Below, in pieces: positions 1-7,776 of a DNA stretch of 64,000 bases (position 1 is the stretch's first letter; each line of letters starts with the position of its first letter). The notes beneath the pieces are model-generated. The model was given only the letters and a program-made list of their open reading frames with translations, did no database searches and was not told where the DNA came from. The translations under genes and the position numbers were made by a program. The DNA comes from Bosea sp. Tri-49 (GTDB taxonomy: Bacteria; Pseudomonadota; Alphaproteobacteria; Rhizobiales; Beijerinckiaceae): the NCBI RefSeq assembly GCF_003952665.1, contig NZ_CP017947.1, positions 124,001 through 188,000 of the forward strand. Direction: 5' to 3'.

Positions 1-105
1 CTTGCCATCGGCGGCAGGGGCCGCTGCCGGCGAAAACCCGGCTGCCAAAGCCAGCCCGAACGTAGCGGCGCGCAGCGCCCAGCCGAAATCCCCGTTCACG
101 ATCAT
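1..105 (-). CDS. Secreted protein, N-terminal part only
   Basis: Only the first 35 codons lie in the window and the reading frame runs off the left edge. The visible part is a signal peptide: a short N-region, a hydrophobic Ala/Leu/Gly core and a cleavage area rich in Pro and Ala. The longest frame starts with ATG at 105, but a GTG at 99 sits at better distance from the GGGAG just upstream and may be the true start. It lies downstream of the GntR gene on the same strand, behind an AT-rich leader. A periplasmic substrate-binding protein would suit a catabolic locus, but nothing in the visible part proves that. Confidence 0.6.
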   Translation of the reverse strand, partial: MIVNGDFGWALRAATFGLALAAGFSPAAAPAADGK

Positions 106-278
106 CTCCCGTTTCAGATGCAGCGTTGCCCGCTGCGGACTCACGACCTGCGCTTCACCCGCCCCTCTGGCGGTCGTGCGCGAGCCTGCGGAAATTCCGC
201 CCCTTGCCCGATTCCGGGACTGCAACGCCGACGAGGCGTCTGGGTGAGCTCAAAGGATCATCGAAATCGGGATGTGTC

Positions 279-296
279 AAATAATTTATGAATTTT
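279..296. promoter_or_regulatory. Candidate GntR operator, copy 1
   Basis: An AT-rich near-palindrome, AATTTATGAATT at 283-294, stands in otherwise GC-rich DNA upstream of the secreted-protein gene at 1-105. The same 17-bp block, inverted and with two differences, recurs at 1220-1236 on the other side of the GntR gene. The rest of 106-335 shows no gene. Binding by the GntR protein is inferred. Confidence 0.5.
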
Positions 297-335
297 CCAT
301 TTCACATAAAAATTTGGAAGTGCACAAAAAGACTC

Positions 336-1100
336 TCAGCGACCCCGGCGGCGCTTCGGCGGGCTTGCACCGAGCTGCTCATCGAGCCTGGCGAGCGTTG
401 CCCTCGCACCGCCCTCGATATGCTCGGCGAGCAGCCGGCAGGCCTCTGCCTCGCGGCGGGCGAGGCAGGCTTCGAGAATCGCCTTGTGCTCAGCATGGAT
501 CGAGGGTCGCAGCTCGGGATAACGCACCACGGCGCGGCGATAGCGCTCCGACTGCTCGTAGAGCAGGGCGCAGAAGTGCAGCAGCCAGGGCGAGCCGCAG
601 GCCGCTTCGAGCGCATTGTGGAAGGCGCTGTTGCGCTGCTCCCATTCGTCGGCGTAGCTCGCCGGATCGCCAGTCAGGCTCGTCTCCATGCGCGACATGC
701 GGTGATAGGCGCCGACGATCCCGGCCTCCCACTCATCGTCGCCATTGGCGATCGAGCGGGCCAACGCCATCGTCGAGAAGCGCTGCCTGAGATCGGCGAC
801 ATCGAGCAGTTCCTCGCGCGACACCGGCGCGACCTGGAACCCGCGCTGCCCTTCGCCGCGCACCAGCCCTTCGACGGCAAGGCGCGACAGTGCCTCCCGC
901 ACTGGATTGCGGCCGATATCGTAGCGCTCCTCGAGCTGGTCCGGCCGCAGCCGCTTTCCGGGCTCGAACTCGCCGACGATGATGTCGCGGCGCAGCTTGA
1001 TGAGCGCCTCGTCGGCCTGTGTACGTGGCCCTTCCTGTCTGAGCAGCCAAGCCGAAGGACCCCAGTCGGGTTTCGGCTGTTTGCTGGCACTATCCGCCAT
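336..1100 (-). CDS. GntR-family (FCD) transcriptional regulator
   Basis: A cytoplasmic regulator of 254 residues, normal for the FadR/FCD branch of GntR. Residues 30-95 form the winged helix, with the recognition stretch RNPVREALSRL. The rest is an all-helical FCD ligand domain with spaced histidines (in FHNAL, EHKAI and AEHIE) of the kind that hold a metal ion. I chose the ATG at 1100 because an AAGGGGG ribosome site lies five to six bases ahead; the frame is open further upstream without a good site. It is divergent from the dioxygenase operon at 1288, so it most likely controls that operon and itself, answering to an aromatic or heteroaromatic acid. The ligand is unknown. Confidence 0.93.
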   Translation of the reverse strand: MADSASKQPKPDWGPSAWLLRQEGPRTQADEALIKLRRDIIVGEFEPGKRLRPDQLEERYDIGRNPVREALSRLAVEGLVRGEGQRGFQVAPVSREELLDVADLRQRFSTMALARSIANGDDEWEAGIVGAYHRMSRMETSLTGDPASYADEWEQRNSAFHNALEAACGSPWLLHFCALLYEQSERYRRAVVRYPELRPSIHAEHKAILEACLARREAEACRLLAEHIEGGARATLARLDEQLGASPPKRRRGR

Positions 1101-1219
1101 CCATACCCCCTTGCGGGCGCGAATCGAGGCCGGCCCGCCTACTCGTTTCCACCTGCAATACACGAAATCGGGTGCATATGGGATAATTTCTAAGAAGTTG
1201 GTTTTGCATCAAAAGCACG

Positions 1220-1236
1220 AAATTTATAAATTATTG
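1220..1236. promoter_or_regulatory. Candidate GntR operator, copy 2
   Basis: A perfect 12-bp palindrome, AATTTATAAATT at 1221-1232, sits between the divergent GntR gene and the dioxygenase operon. With its flanks it matches the inverted copy at 279-296 in 15 of 17 positions. The intergenic stretch 1171-1236 is strongly AT-rich and should hold the promoters in both directions. Confidence 0.55.
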
Positions 1237-1287
1237 TTGCACCGGAGAATATCGCCCGCTATGGATCGCCACACAGGAGAGCTTACG

Positions 1288-1626
1288 ATGGCAAACGAAT
1301 TCGACCCCGATCTGCCGTCCAACCGGCTGATCTTCGACATCCGCCGCGACAATGATGTCTGGCCGCACTTCAAGGAGCGGCTCGAAGAGCTGATGGAGGC
1401 CTATGGCCTCAGCCCGGCCGAGCGCGAGGCGTTCCGCGCCGTCGACGTTCGGCGCCTCGGCGAGCTCGGCGTGCACCCATACTTCCTGCCGCAGGTCACG
1501 CGGCTCTTTCACGGCGCAGCCGGCAACACGACCAAGAGTGCGGCAGCCGAAGCTTATCGCCGCTCCTTCGGCGATCAGATCGTCGAGCATCGCGACATTT
1601 CAAGCGAGGAGAAGCCGCATGGCTGA
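1288..1626 (+). CDS. Extradiol dioxygenase small (alpha, LigA-like) subunit
   Basis: A protein of 112 residues that fits the LigA family, the small helical subunit of class III extradiol dioxygenases such as protocatechuate 4,5-dioxygenase. The subunit caps the active site of the large LigB-type subunit and carries no metal itself. The start at 1288 follows an AGGAGA box with seven bases between; an in-frame ATG at 1261 has no such site. Its stop overlaps the start of the large subunit by eight bases, so the two are probably translated together. The true substrate may differ from protocatechuate, as the neighbours (an amidase and a decarboxylase-type amidohydrolase) suggest. Confidence 0.88.
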   Translation: MANEFDPDLPSNRLIFDIRRDNDVWPHFKERLEELMEAYGLSPAEREAFRAVDVRRLGELGVHPYFLPQVTRLFHGAAGNTTKSAAAEAYRRSFGDQIVEHRDISSEEKPHG

Positions 1627-2458
1627 GTTCGTTTCGATCATGGCCATGGCGCACGCGCCGGGCGTCACGGGCTGGCTCGATTCCTGCCCCGTTTCCGACC
1701 AGCAGGCGATTCAGGCGGGCTATGAGGAACTGGGCCAGATCATGCGCGCGGCAAAGCCGGACGTGATCATCGGCGTCGGCAACGACCATCTGCTCAACCT
1801 GCCCCTGAAGAACCCGCCGAACTGGCGCGTCGATTGCGCGCTGGATTGGACCGGCCCGGCCGAGTTCTTCAAGGCCTGGCTGAAGCAGCCCGGCTACCAG
1901 GTCCGCGGCCGGCCGGAGATCGCCGAGATCATCGCCCGCGAAGCCAGGGCGGCCGGCCACAAAATCGATCGTGGCGATGGCCTGCTCTTCGACGACAACT
2001 GGTCGGTGCCGCTCTGGTATCTCGGCTACGACGTGCCGATCCTGCCGATCCATATGAACTGCATCAATCCTCCGGTTCCCGAGCCGGCCGATTGCATCCG
2101 CTTTGGCCGGGAATTGCGGCGGATCGTACGCGACGTCTTGCCGGCAGGCCTGCGCGTCGGGCTGATGGGTACGGGCGGGCTATCGCATGAGCCCGGCGGG
2201 CCGCGCTATTTCACGATGGATTCGAAGTTCGACCGTTGGTTCCTCGAGTTGATGGAAGAAAGCGACGCCGATCGGGTGATCCGCGAAGCGACCGTCGAGC
2301 GGATGAATGATGCCGGCGGCGGCGGCACCACCGAGCTCCTCGCCTGGATGGTGGCAATGGCGGCGGCGGGCGGCACCGGCGCGCGCTCAGTCTTCTACGT
2401 TGCATCGGCGGAGATGCGTTGCGGCATCGGCGCCAGCGTCTGGTCGGATTTCGCCTGA
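1619..2458 (+). CDS. Class III extradiol dioxygenase large (beta, LigB-like) subunit
   Basis: The catalytic subunit, 279 residues, which would open a dihydroxylated aromatic ring with O2 at a non-haem Fe(II). The expected ligands are present: His12 (AHAPG), His57 (GNDH) and Glu239 (GGGTTEL). His190 (GGLSH) matches the catalytic base; in LigB of Sphingobium these are His12, His61, Glu242 and His195. The start overlaps the small-subunit gene and the next gene begins one base after the stop, so this is one operon. The family includes protocatechuate, gallate, catechol-type and dihydroxypyridine-type enzymes, and the sequence alone does not settle which this is. Confidence 0.92.
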   Translation: MAEFVSIMAMAHAPGVTGWLDSCPVSDQQAIQAGYEELGQIMRAAKPDVIIGVGNDHLLNLPLKNPPNWRVDCALDWTGPAEFFKAWLKQPGYQVRGRPEIAEIIAREARAAGHKIDRGDGLLFDDNWSVPLWYLGYDVPILPIHMNCINPPVPEPADCIRFGRELRRIVRDVLPAGLRVGLMGTGGLSHEPGGPRYFTMDSKFDRWFLELMEESDADRVIREATVERMNDAGGGGTTELLAWMVAMAAAGGTGARSVFYVASAEMRCGIGASVWSDFA

Positions 2459-2459
2459 C

Positions 2460-3191
2460 ATGGCCGAGCGCGAGACAACAGAAGCGTTTGCCAGCCGAGG
2501 CGCCCTTACGACTGTCGAGGAGCGGGTCGCGCCACAGCGCACCGCGCTGATCGTGGTCGACATGCAGAACGATTTCTGTGCCCCCGGCGGCTATATCGAC
2601 GGTATCGGCAAGGACGTCTCCGGCCTTGCCGCCATCGTGCCGCCGCTGAACGGCTTGCTGGCGCAGGCACGCCGCGTCGGGGTTCCGGTGGTCTGGCTGA
2701 CGGCCTGCTACGAGGAGCACGAGATCCCGCCCTCGATGATCACGCAACGCCGCCGGATCGGCGCCAGCGCCGTCTGCTGTGAGCGCGGCTCCTGGGGGGC
2801 AGGGTTCTTCGGTGTCTCGCCGGAGCCTGGCGAGGTGGTATTCGAGAAGCACACCTATTCCGGTTTCTCCAATCCCGGCCTGGGGCGGCACCTGCAGGCG
2901 CTGGGGCGCGAAGCCCTCGTCTTCGCCGGCGTGCAGACCAATGTCTGCGTCGAATCGACCCTCCGCGAGGCGCATAGCCGCGGCTTTGACGTCGCCATCG
3001 TGCAGGACGCCGTCGCCTCGCACGCGGCCACGCAGCACCAGGCGACGCTCGCCAATGTCGGTTTCCTGTTCGGTGACGTGATCACGGCCGAAGTCGTCGC
3101 GCGGGCCTGGGCCGCTCCGCCGGCTTCGGTCGTGGCAATGGAGGAGCATTCGCAGGTCTCGGATGCGCTGTTACCCGGTGGGAACCGATGA
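2460..3191 (+). CDS. Isochorismatase-fold cysteine amidase
   Basis: A cytoplasmic cysteine hydrolase of 243 residues. The catalytic triad of the family is complete: Asp34 in VVDMQND, Lys130 in FEKHTYSGF and Cys163 in GVQTNVCVES. Members cleave C-N bonds of small amides, for instance N-carbamoylsarcosine, nicotinamide or maleamate. The gene starts one base after the dioxygenase stop and ends inside the next start codon (ATGA), so it belongs to the same pathway. In an operon with a ring-cleaving dioxygenase and a decarboxylase-type enzyme, a maleamate-amidase-like step in N-heterocycle breakdown is a fair inference but is not shown. Confidence 0.9.
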   Translation: MAERETTEAFASRGALTTVEERVAPQRTALIVVDMQNDFCAPGGYIDGIGKDVSGLAAIVPPLNGLLAQARRVGVPVVWLTACYEEHEIPPSMITQRRRIGASAVCCERGSWGAGFFGVSPEPGEVVFEKHTYSGFSNPGLGRHLQALGREALVFAGVQTNVCVESTLREAHSRGFDVAIVQDAVASHAATQHQATLANVGFLFGDVITAEVVARAWAAPPASVVAMEEHSQVSDALLPGGNR

Positions 3192-4156
3192 CGGGCGCCG
3201 CGCCGATGCGGCGGCGCATCGACATCCATCACCATTTCATACCGCCGCGCTATCGCGAGCTGGTCGGCGCCGATGCGATCGGCCGCACGCTGGTCTCGGG
3301 GCAGGCACCCGCCTGGAGCCCGCAGCAGTCGATCGAGGCGATGGACCGCAACGGCGTTTCGCTCGCGGTCGTCTCGATCTCGGCCCCGGGGTTTCAGTGC
3401 GACGAGGGCGAGCGTGCGGCGCTGTGCCGCCATTGCAACGATTTCGCCGCGCGCATGCGAAGCGACCATCCGGGCCGGTTCGGCAGCTTCGCGTCGCTGC
3501 CGCTGCCGGATATCGAGGCCAGCCTCAAGGAGATCGAACGCGCATTCGACGAACTCGAAGCCGACGGCATCGGCCTGCTCACCAATTATGGCGGCCGCTA
3601 TCTCGGCGACCCCATGCTCGATCCCGTCTTCGAGGAGCTGAACCGTCGAGCCGCGACGGTCTTCGTTCATCCGACCGACACGTCCTGCGGCTGCTGGGTC
3701 GGGCTGCCGGCGGCCTCCCTCGAATTCCCGTTCGACACCACGCGCGCGATCGCCAATCTGCTGTTCTCCGGCACGATCGGCCGGTTTCCGAATATCCGTC
3801 TGATCTTCTCCCATGCCGGCGGCACGATGCCCTTCCTCGCCGGGCGCCTCGCCAGGCTCGAGCGCCGGCCGGACTACAAGCGGATGGTCCCGGAAGGCGT
3901 GAAAGCGCTGCTCCAGAGGCTTTACTTCGATACGGCCCTGTCGGCGGAGTCGCATATGCTGGATGCGGTCATGTCATTGACGACACCGGAGCATGTCCTG
4001 TTCGGCAGCGACTATCCCTACGCGCCCGAGGATGCGATGACCGCGGCCGTGAGGTCGCTCGATGCCATCTCGCTGCCGAACTCGGCAATCGATGCGATCC
4101 TGGCGGGAAATGCGCTGGGGTTGCTGCCGTCCCTGGGAGTTCGAAGCGGGACTTAG
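3188..4156 (+). CDS. Amidohydrolase-2 (ACMSD-type decarboxylase-like) enzyme
   Basis: A TIM-barrel metal enzyme of 322 residues. It shows the amidohydrolase-2 signature: an HxH pair in IDIHHHF near the N-terminus, FVHPTD in the middle, FSHAGG and FGSDYPY near the C-terminus. This branch holds non-oxidative decarboxylases (ACMSD, gamma-resorcylate, 6-methylsalicylate and 3,6-dihydroxypicolinate decarboxylases) as well as lactone hydrolases. Its start overlaps the amidase stop by four bases. As last gene of the operon it could remove CO2 from a ring acid before cleavage or act on the cleavage product. Which one is unknown. Confidence 0.88.
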   Translation: MTGAAPMRRRIDIHHHFIPPRYRELVGADAIGRTLVSGQAPAWSPQQSIEAMDRNGVSLAVVSISAPGFQCDEGERAALCRHCNDFAARMRSDHPGRFGSFASLPLPDIEASLKEIERAFDELEADGIGLLTNYGGRYLGDPMLDPVFEELNRRAATVFVHPTDTSCGCWVGLPAASLEFPFDTTRAIANLLFSGTIGRFPNIRLIFSHAGGTMPFLAGRLARLERRPDYKRMVPEGVKALLQRLYFDTALSAESHMLDAVMSLTTPEHVLFGSDYPYAPEDAMTAAVRSLDAISLPNSAIDAILAGNALGLLPSLGVRSGT

Positions 4157-4225
4157 CCGGCGCGACCATGCATCGCCGTTATTTTTGGCCGGCTGGCCGC
4201 GCGGATTCGACTTTGCCGGTCCGGC

Positions 4226-5131
4226 TCATCGATGTCCTTCGAGATTGGCCGGGCTGAGGCGTCGCGCAAGGTGCTCGGCGAAGAGGCGTGCGGCCGGAAG
4301 CGGAATCTTGGCCGCGGGCGTCACTGCATGGATCGGGACCTTCTGCGTCTCGTACTCGGCCAGCACGATCTCCAGCTCACCCCGTTCGACGAGGTCGCGG
4401 ACCTGCCAGAGCGGTGTGAAGCCGAGACCCAGGCCGAGCGCAGCGGCCGAATAAGTTGCGGCAGTGCTGTCGGTCCGCAGCCTCCCGCTTACGCGGATAG
4501 TGCGGAGTTCGCCGTCGATCTGAAACGGCCATGCCTCCGACATCACATCGAGACGGCGCACCAGGCATTGATGATCGGCAAGCTCGCCGGGATGGCCGGG
4601 ACGACCATGCTTGGCAAAATATGTCGGTGATCCATAGACCACGCGGCGCAAGGCACCCAGCCGCCGCGCCTTCAGCTCGGAATCGGGCAGGTCGCCGATG
4701 CGAACCGCCAGGTCGATGCCGTTCTCGACCAGATCGAGAAAACGATCGCTCAGGCTGAGCTCGACCTCGATCTTCGGATACCGCTCAAGGAACTCGGCGA
4801 GCGCCGGGACGACGTGGACGGGCGCGAACAGCACCGGCGCGCTGATCCGCAGCAGCCCGACAGGCTCGGCGCGCTGGTTGCTGGCCTCCGCACCGGCATC
4901 AGTGATCTCGAGAAGCGCCGGCCGAATGCGCGAGTAGAAGCGGCGTCCCGCTTCGGTCGGATGCGATCGGCGCGTGGTGCGGCGCACGAGCTCGACGCCG
5001 ATGTTCTCCTCAAGGGTGGCGAGCGATCTGCTGACCGATTGCAGGGAGCGCCGTAGAGCCCGCGCCGCGGCGGTGAAGCTTCCCTCGTCCAGGATGGCGA
5101 CGAACGCCTCCAGGTCCTCGAGACGATGCAT
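4226..5131 (-). CDS. LysR-family transcriptional regulator
   Basis: The 301-residue length is typical of LysR regulators. The first 60 residues hold the winged helix (EDLEAFVAILDEGSFTAAAR onward), followed by a periplasmic-binding-type effector domain with LLRISAPV and GLGLGFTPLW. The start at 5131 gives the standard N-terminus; an upstream extension in the same frame looks non-coding. It is divergent from the NmrA-like/MFS pair, and a 23-bp inverted repeat lies 17 bases ahead of this start. It probably represses itself and controls that pair in response to a small molecule that cannot be named from sequence. Confidence 0.92.
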   Translation of the reverse strand: MHRLEDLEAFVAILDEGSFTAAARALRRSLQSVSRSLATLEENIGVELVRRTTRRSHPTEAGRRFYSRIRPALLEITDAGAEASNQRAEPVGLLRISAPVLFAPVHVVPALAEFLERYPKIEVELSLSDRFLDLVENGIDLAVRIGDLPDSELKARRLGALRRVVYGSPTYFAKHGRPGHPGELADHQCLVRRLDVMSEAWPFQIDGELRTIRVSGRLRTDSTAATYSAAALGLGLGFTPLWQVRDLVERGELEIVLAEYETQKVPIHAVTPAAKIPLPAARLFAEHLARRLSPANLEGHR

Positions 5132-5147
5132 GAGTTCGCCCAGCCAG

Positions 5148-5170
5148 ATTATATTGCTGTTCGATATAAT
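5148..5170. promoter_or_regulatory. Inverted repeat, likely LysR box
   Basis: A perfect 7-bp inverted repeat, ATTATAT and ATATAAT, with nine bases between, in the 116-bp gap between divergent LysR and NmrA-like genes. The dyad, AT content and place fit a LysR-type recognition site that overlaps the LysR promoter. Confidence 0.6.
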
Positions 5171-5247
5171 ATCTTCCGAAGCGCCTCGATTATCAACCCA
5201 CGCCACGCGCCTCACATTGATGTGACGATGTTCAATGGAGTTCGCTG

Positions 5248-6162
5248 ATGACTGCCGAGATCGACACCGTCCTCGCTGTCGGGGCCCATGGCAGATTTGC
5301 CGGCTTCGTCCCTCCTGCGCTGCGGGGCAAGGGAATCAAAATTCGGGCGCTTGTGCGCGACGATGCCGCCGCCGCGGCGGCTCTGGGGAATGGCGCTACC
5401 GAGCTGGCTCGCGGCGATCTCCGTAACCCAGACACACTGCTCGCGGCGGTGCGCGGCGTTCAGGGCGTCTTTCATATCGGCCCGGCCTTCGCCCCGGACG
5501 AGGCAGAGATGGGCCTCAACATGGTGCGCGTAGCGCGACAGGAGGGCGTGGCGAAGTTCGTCTATTCCTCGGTGATCCAGCCGACTTATGCCAGGCTCCC
5601 CAACCACGCGAGCAAGATCGTCGTCGAACAGGCGCTGTTCGAATCCGGGCTCGACTACACCATCTTGCGGCCGACAAACGTCTTCCAGAATCTGGTCGCC
5701 GCCTGGCCCGCCATCGTGGAGACCGCGACCTTTGCCGAGCCGTTCCCGGCAACGATGCGCGTCGCCCGGGTCGATTATCGCGACGTCGCCGAAGCTGCCG
5801 CCATCGCGTTCAGCAGCAACCGTCTATCATACGGTGCTTTCGATCTTTGCGCCGACGGATCGCCCAATCGCGACGAGATCGTCGCCTTGATGAGCCATGT
5901 TCTCGGGCGCCCCATCGCCGCTGCCGAGCCGAACTTCGACACATGGGCCGCGAAAGCGAGCCTGCCATACGCCCCCGCGCAGATCGAGGTGCTGCGCCAG
6001 GTCCATGCGCACTACGCGACGCATGGAGCGCCGGGCAACGGCCTCGTCCTACGAGCGATCCTCGGTCGCGAGCCGCGCACGCTGCAGGCCTTCATTCAGG
6101 AGCTGGCGACAGGCCAAAGCCTGACGGGCCCGGACGCGCAACCGATGACGGCTCGGAGCTGA
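5248..6162 (+). CDS. NmrA-like NAD(P)-binding oxidoreductase or sensor
   Basis: An atypical short-chain dehydrogenase of 304 residues from the NmrA/HSCARG branch. The N-terminal strand VLAVGAHGRFAG is a weakened GxxGxxG dinucleotide loop. LRPTNVFQNL and the substrate half follow, as in quinone-reductase-like and isoflavone-reductase-like members. The classical YxxxK catalytic pair is not evident, so it may sense NADPH rather than reduce a substrate. It is divergent from a LysR gene and two bases ahead of an MFS pump, which suggests a shared task in detoxification or export of a reactive compound. Confidence 0.85.
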   Translation: MTAEIDTVLAVGAHGRFAGFVPPALRGKGIKIRALVRDDAAAAAALGNGATELARGDLRNPDTLLAAVRGVQGVFHIGPAFAPDEAEMGLNMVRVARQEGVAKFVYSSVIQPTYARLPNHASKIVVEQALFESGLDYTILRPTNVFQNLVAAWPAIVETATFAEPFPATMRVARVDYRDVAEAAAIAFSSNRLSYGAFDLCADGSPNRDEIVALMSHVLGRPIAAAEPNFDTWAAKASLPYAPAQIEVLRQVHAHYATHGAPGNGLVLRAILGREPRTLQAFIQELATGQSLTGPDAQPMTARS

Positions 6163-6164
6163 CA

Positions 6165-7421
6165 ATGACCGAGGCATCGAATGCAGCGCATCACCGCAGC
6201 GCGGCTGATCACACGGCGGCAATGACGCCAGGCATGACCTTGTTCTTCGCGGCGGCAGTCGCGATCACGGTCCTCAACCTGTTCGCTTCGCAACCCCTGC
6301 TTGGCCTTATCGGCCCGGCTTTCGGAATGATTCCTGCCCAGGCCAGCCTGATCACCACCTTGACGCTGTTGGGCTACGCGCTCGGCCTCATCTTCCTCGT
6401 TCCCCTGGTCGACCTCGTACCCAATCGCCGCCTGATCCTGCTGACGTTGCTTTGTTGTGTCGCATCGCTGGTATCGACGTCGCTCGCCCCGACCACCTCG
6501 CTTCTCCTGGCGAGCGCGGTTGCACTTGGCGTGACGTCGACGGCCGTCCAGATGCTCGTTCCCATCGCGGCGGCGCTGGCAGCGCCTGAGGCGCGAGGCC
6601 GGGTGGTCGGCAATGTGATGAGCGGGCTGATGGTCGGCACGCTGCTCTCGAGACCGCTCGCCAGCCTGGTGGCGGAATTTGCCGGCTGGCGTTCCTTCTA
6701 CGCGCTGAGCGCCGTTCTCATCGCGGTTCTGACCGCAGCAATGGCGAAGACATTGCCCGAACGACGGCCTTCGCCCGGCGCAAGCTATGGCTCGCTGATC
6801 GCCTCGCTGGGGACGTTGATCTGGCAGGAGCCGGTGCTGCGCTGGCGCTCTGCCTATCAGTTCCTGCTGATGGGAGCGTTCAGCCTGTTCTGGACCGCGA
6901 TTGCGTTGCGGCTGACGGCCCCGCCTTACGGGCTCGGGCAGATCGGCATCGCGGTGTTCTCGCTTGCGGCCGTCGGAGCAGTCGTGATCGCACCTGTCGC
7001 CGGGCGATTGGCGGACCGAAACAAGGCGAACATGATGACCCCGCTGTTCCAGGGTGCAGTCGTTCTCGCCTTCCTGCTGGTTGCCCTAGCAGATGGAGCT
7101 GGCGGGATGCTTCCGCTCGAGGCCATGCCGGTCCTGTCGCTTGCATTGCTCGGCATTGCCGCGTTCCTGCTCAGTCTTGGTGTCACCGGCGACCAGATCA
7201 TCGGACGTCATGCGATCAACATGCTTCAGCCCGAGGCGCGTGGGCGCCTGAACGGCCTCTACACCAGCTTCATGTTCACCGGCGGGGCGCTTGGAGCATT
7301 TGCCGCAGGTCCGGCTTGGGACCACGGAGGCTGGCCTCTCGTCTACCTGCTTGCATTTGGAGCCGCTTCGATCGCAGCCCTGCTGACGATCGGCGCCAGC
7401 TTCGCCGTATCGAAGCGCTGA
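6165..7421 (+). CDS. MFS transporter
   Basis: An inner-membrane protein of 418 residues with about twelve hydrophobic segments. It carries a degenerate MFS motif A after the second helix (PLVDLVPNRRL) and a second copy in the C-terminal half (GRLADRNKANM). The first 20 residues are polar. It starts two bases after the NmrA-like gene, so the two are translated from one message under the LysR regulator. Proteins of this shape mostly act as proton-driven drug or metabolite efflux pumps. No substrate can be assigned. Confidence 0.88.
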   Translation: MTEASNAAHHRSAADHTAAMTPGMTLFFAAAVAITVLNLFASQPLLGLIGPAFGMIPAQASLITTLTLLGYALGLIFLVPLVDLVPNRRLILLTLLCCVASLVSTSLAPTTSLLLASAVALGVTSTAVQMLVPIAAALAAPEARGRVVGNVMSGLMVGTLLSRPLASLVAEFAGWRSFYALSAVLIAVLTAAMAKTLPERRPSPGASYGSLIASLGTLIWQEPVLRWRSAYQFLLMGAFSLFWTAIALRLTAPPYGLGQIGIAVFSLAAVGAVVIAPVAGRLADRNKANMMTPLFQGAVVLAFLLVALADGAGGMLPLEAMPVLSLALLGIAAFLLSLGVTGDQIIGRHAINMLQPEARGRLNGLYTSFMFTGGALGAFAAGPAWDHGGWPLVYLLAFGAASIAALLTIGASFAVSKR

Positions 7422-7640
7422 GCGACGAACCGGCTGCGCGACACCGATGGCCGGATCAAGGACATCGCCTTTTCATCCAGTTAACCCGGTCCGGCGCAAT
7501 TCGGCAGGTGTTACCGTGGATGGCGGCGAGCACCGTTACACCAAGCGATATCCGGCGAGCCTTTCGTGAGTTGTCCGCGGACCAAGCCGCCTTGGCCATG
7601 GCCGCCAATTTGGTTAGGGCGCCGAGCTGCGCGCTGCAAG

Positions 7641-7690
7641 TGTCTGCTATTGGGCAGAACACCAACGTCAGTAGTTGGCGCAGAACCCCC
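7641..7690. repeat. Dispersed GTCCGC repeat, copy 1
   Basis: This is the only structure I see in 7422-7733 apart from the terminator that follows. Half A still folds: TGTCTGC and GCAGAACA around a short loop. Half B reads CAACGTCAGTAGTTGGCGC. Similar blocks recur about a dozen times in the intergenic gaps of this window. Confidence 0.55.
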
Positions 7691-7733
7691 CGGCGAGCGG
7701 ATGGAATGTCGTGGTGGCCGGGATACAGAAAAT

Positions 7734-7758
7734 CACTGCCGGGAAACTCCCGGCAGTG
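7734..7758 (-). terminator. Rho-independent terminator of the 15155-7777 operon
   Basis: A perfect 11-bp stem (CACTGCCGGGA and its complement) with a three-base loop is followed, on the minus strand, by ATTTTCT. It lies 18 bases after the stop of the isochorismatase-like gene, the last gene of the long minus-strand operon. Confidence 0.85.
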
Positions 7759-7776
7759 GCCTCGTGAACGCCTGGT

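Noticed and set aside
2855-3955. Minus-strand frame across the amidase and amidohydrolase genes
   Set aside because: Covers two well-supported plus-strand genes of one operon and has no family features.
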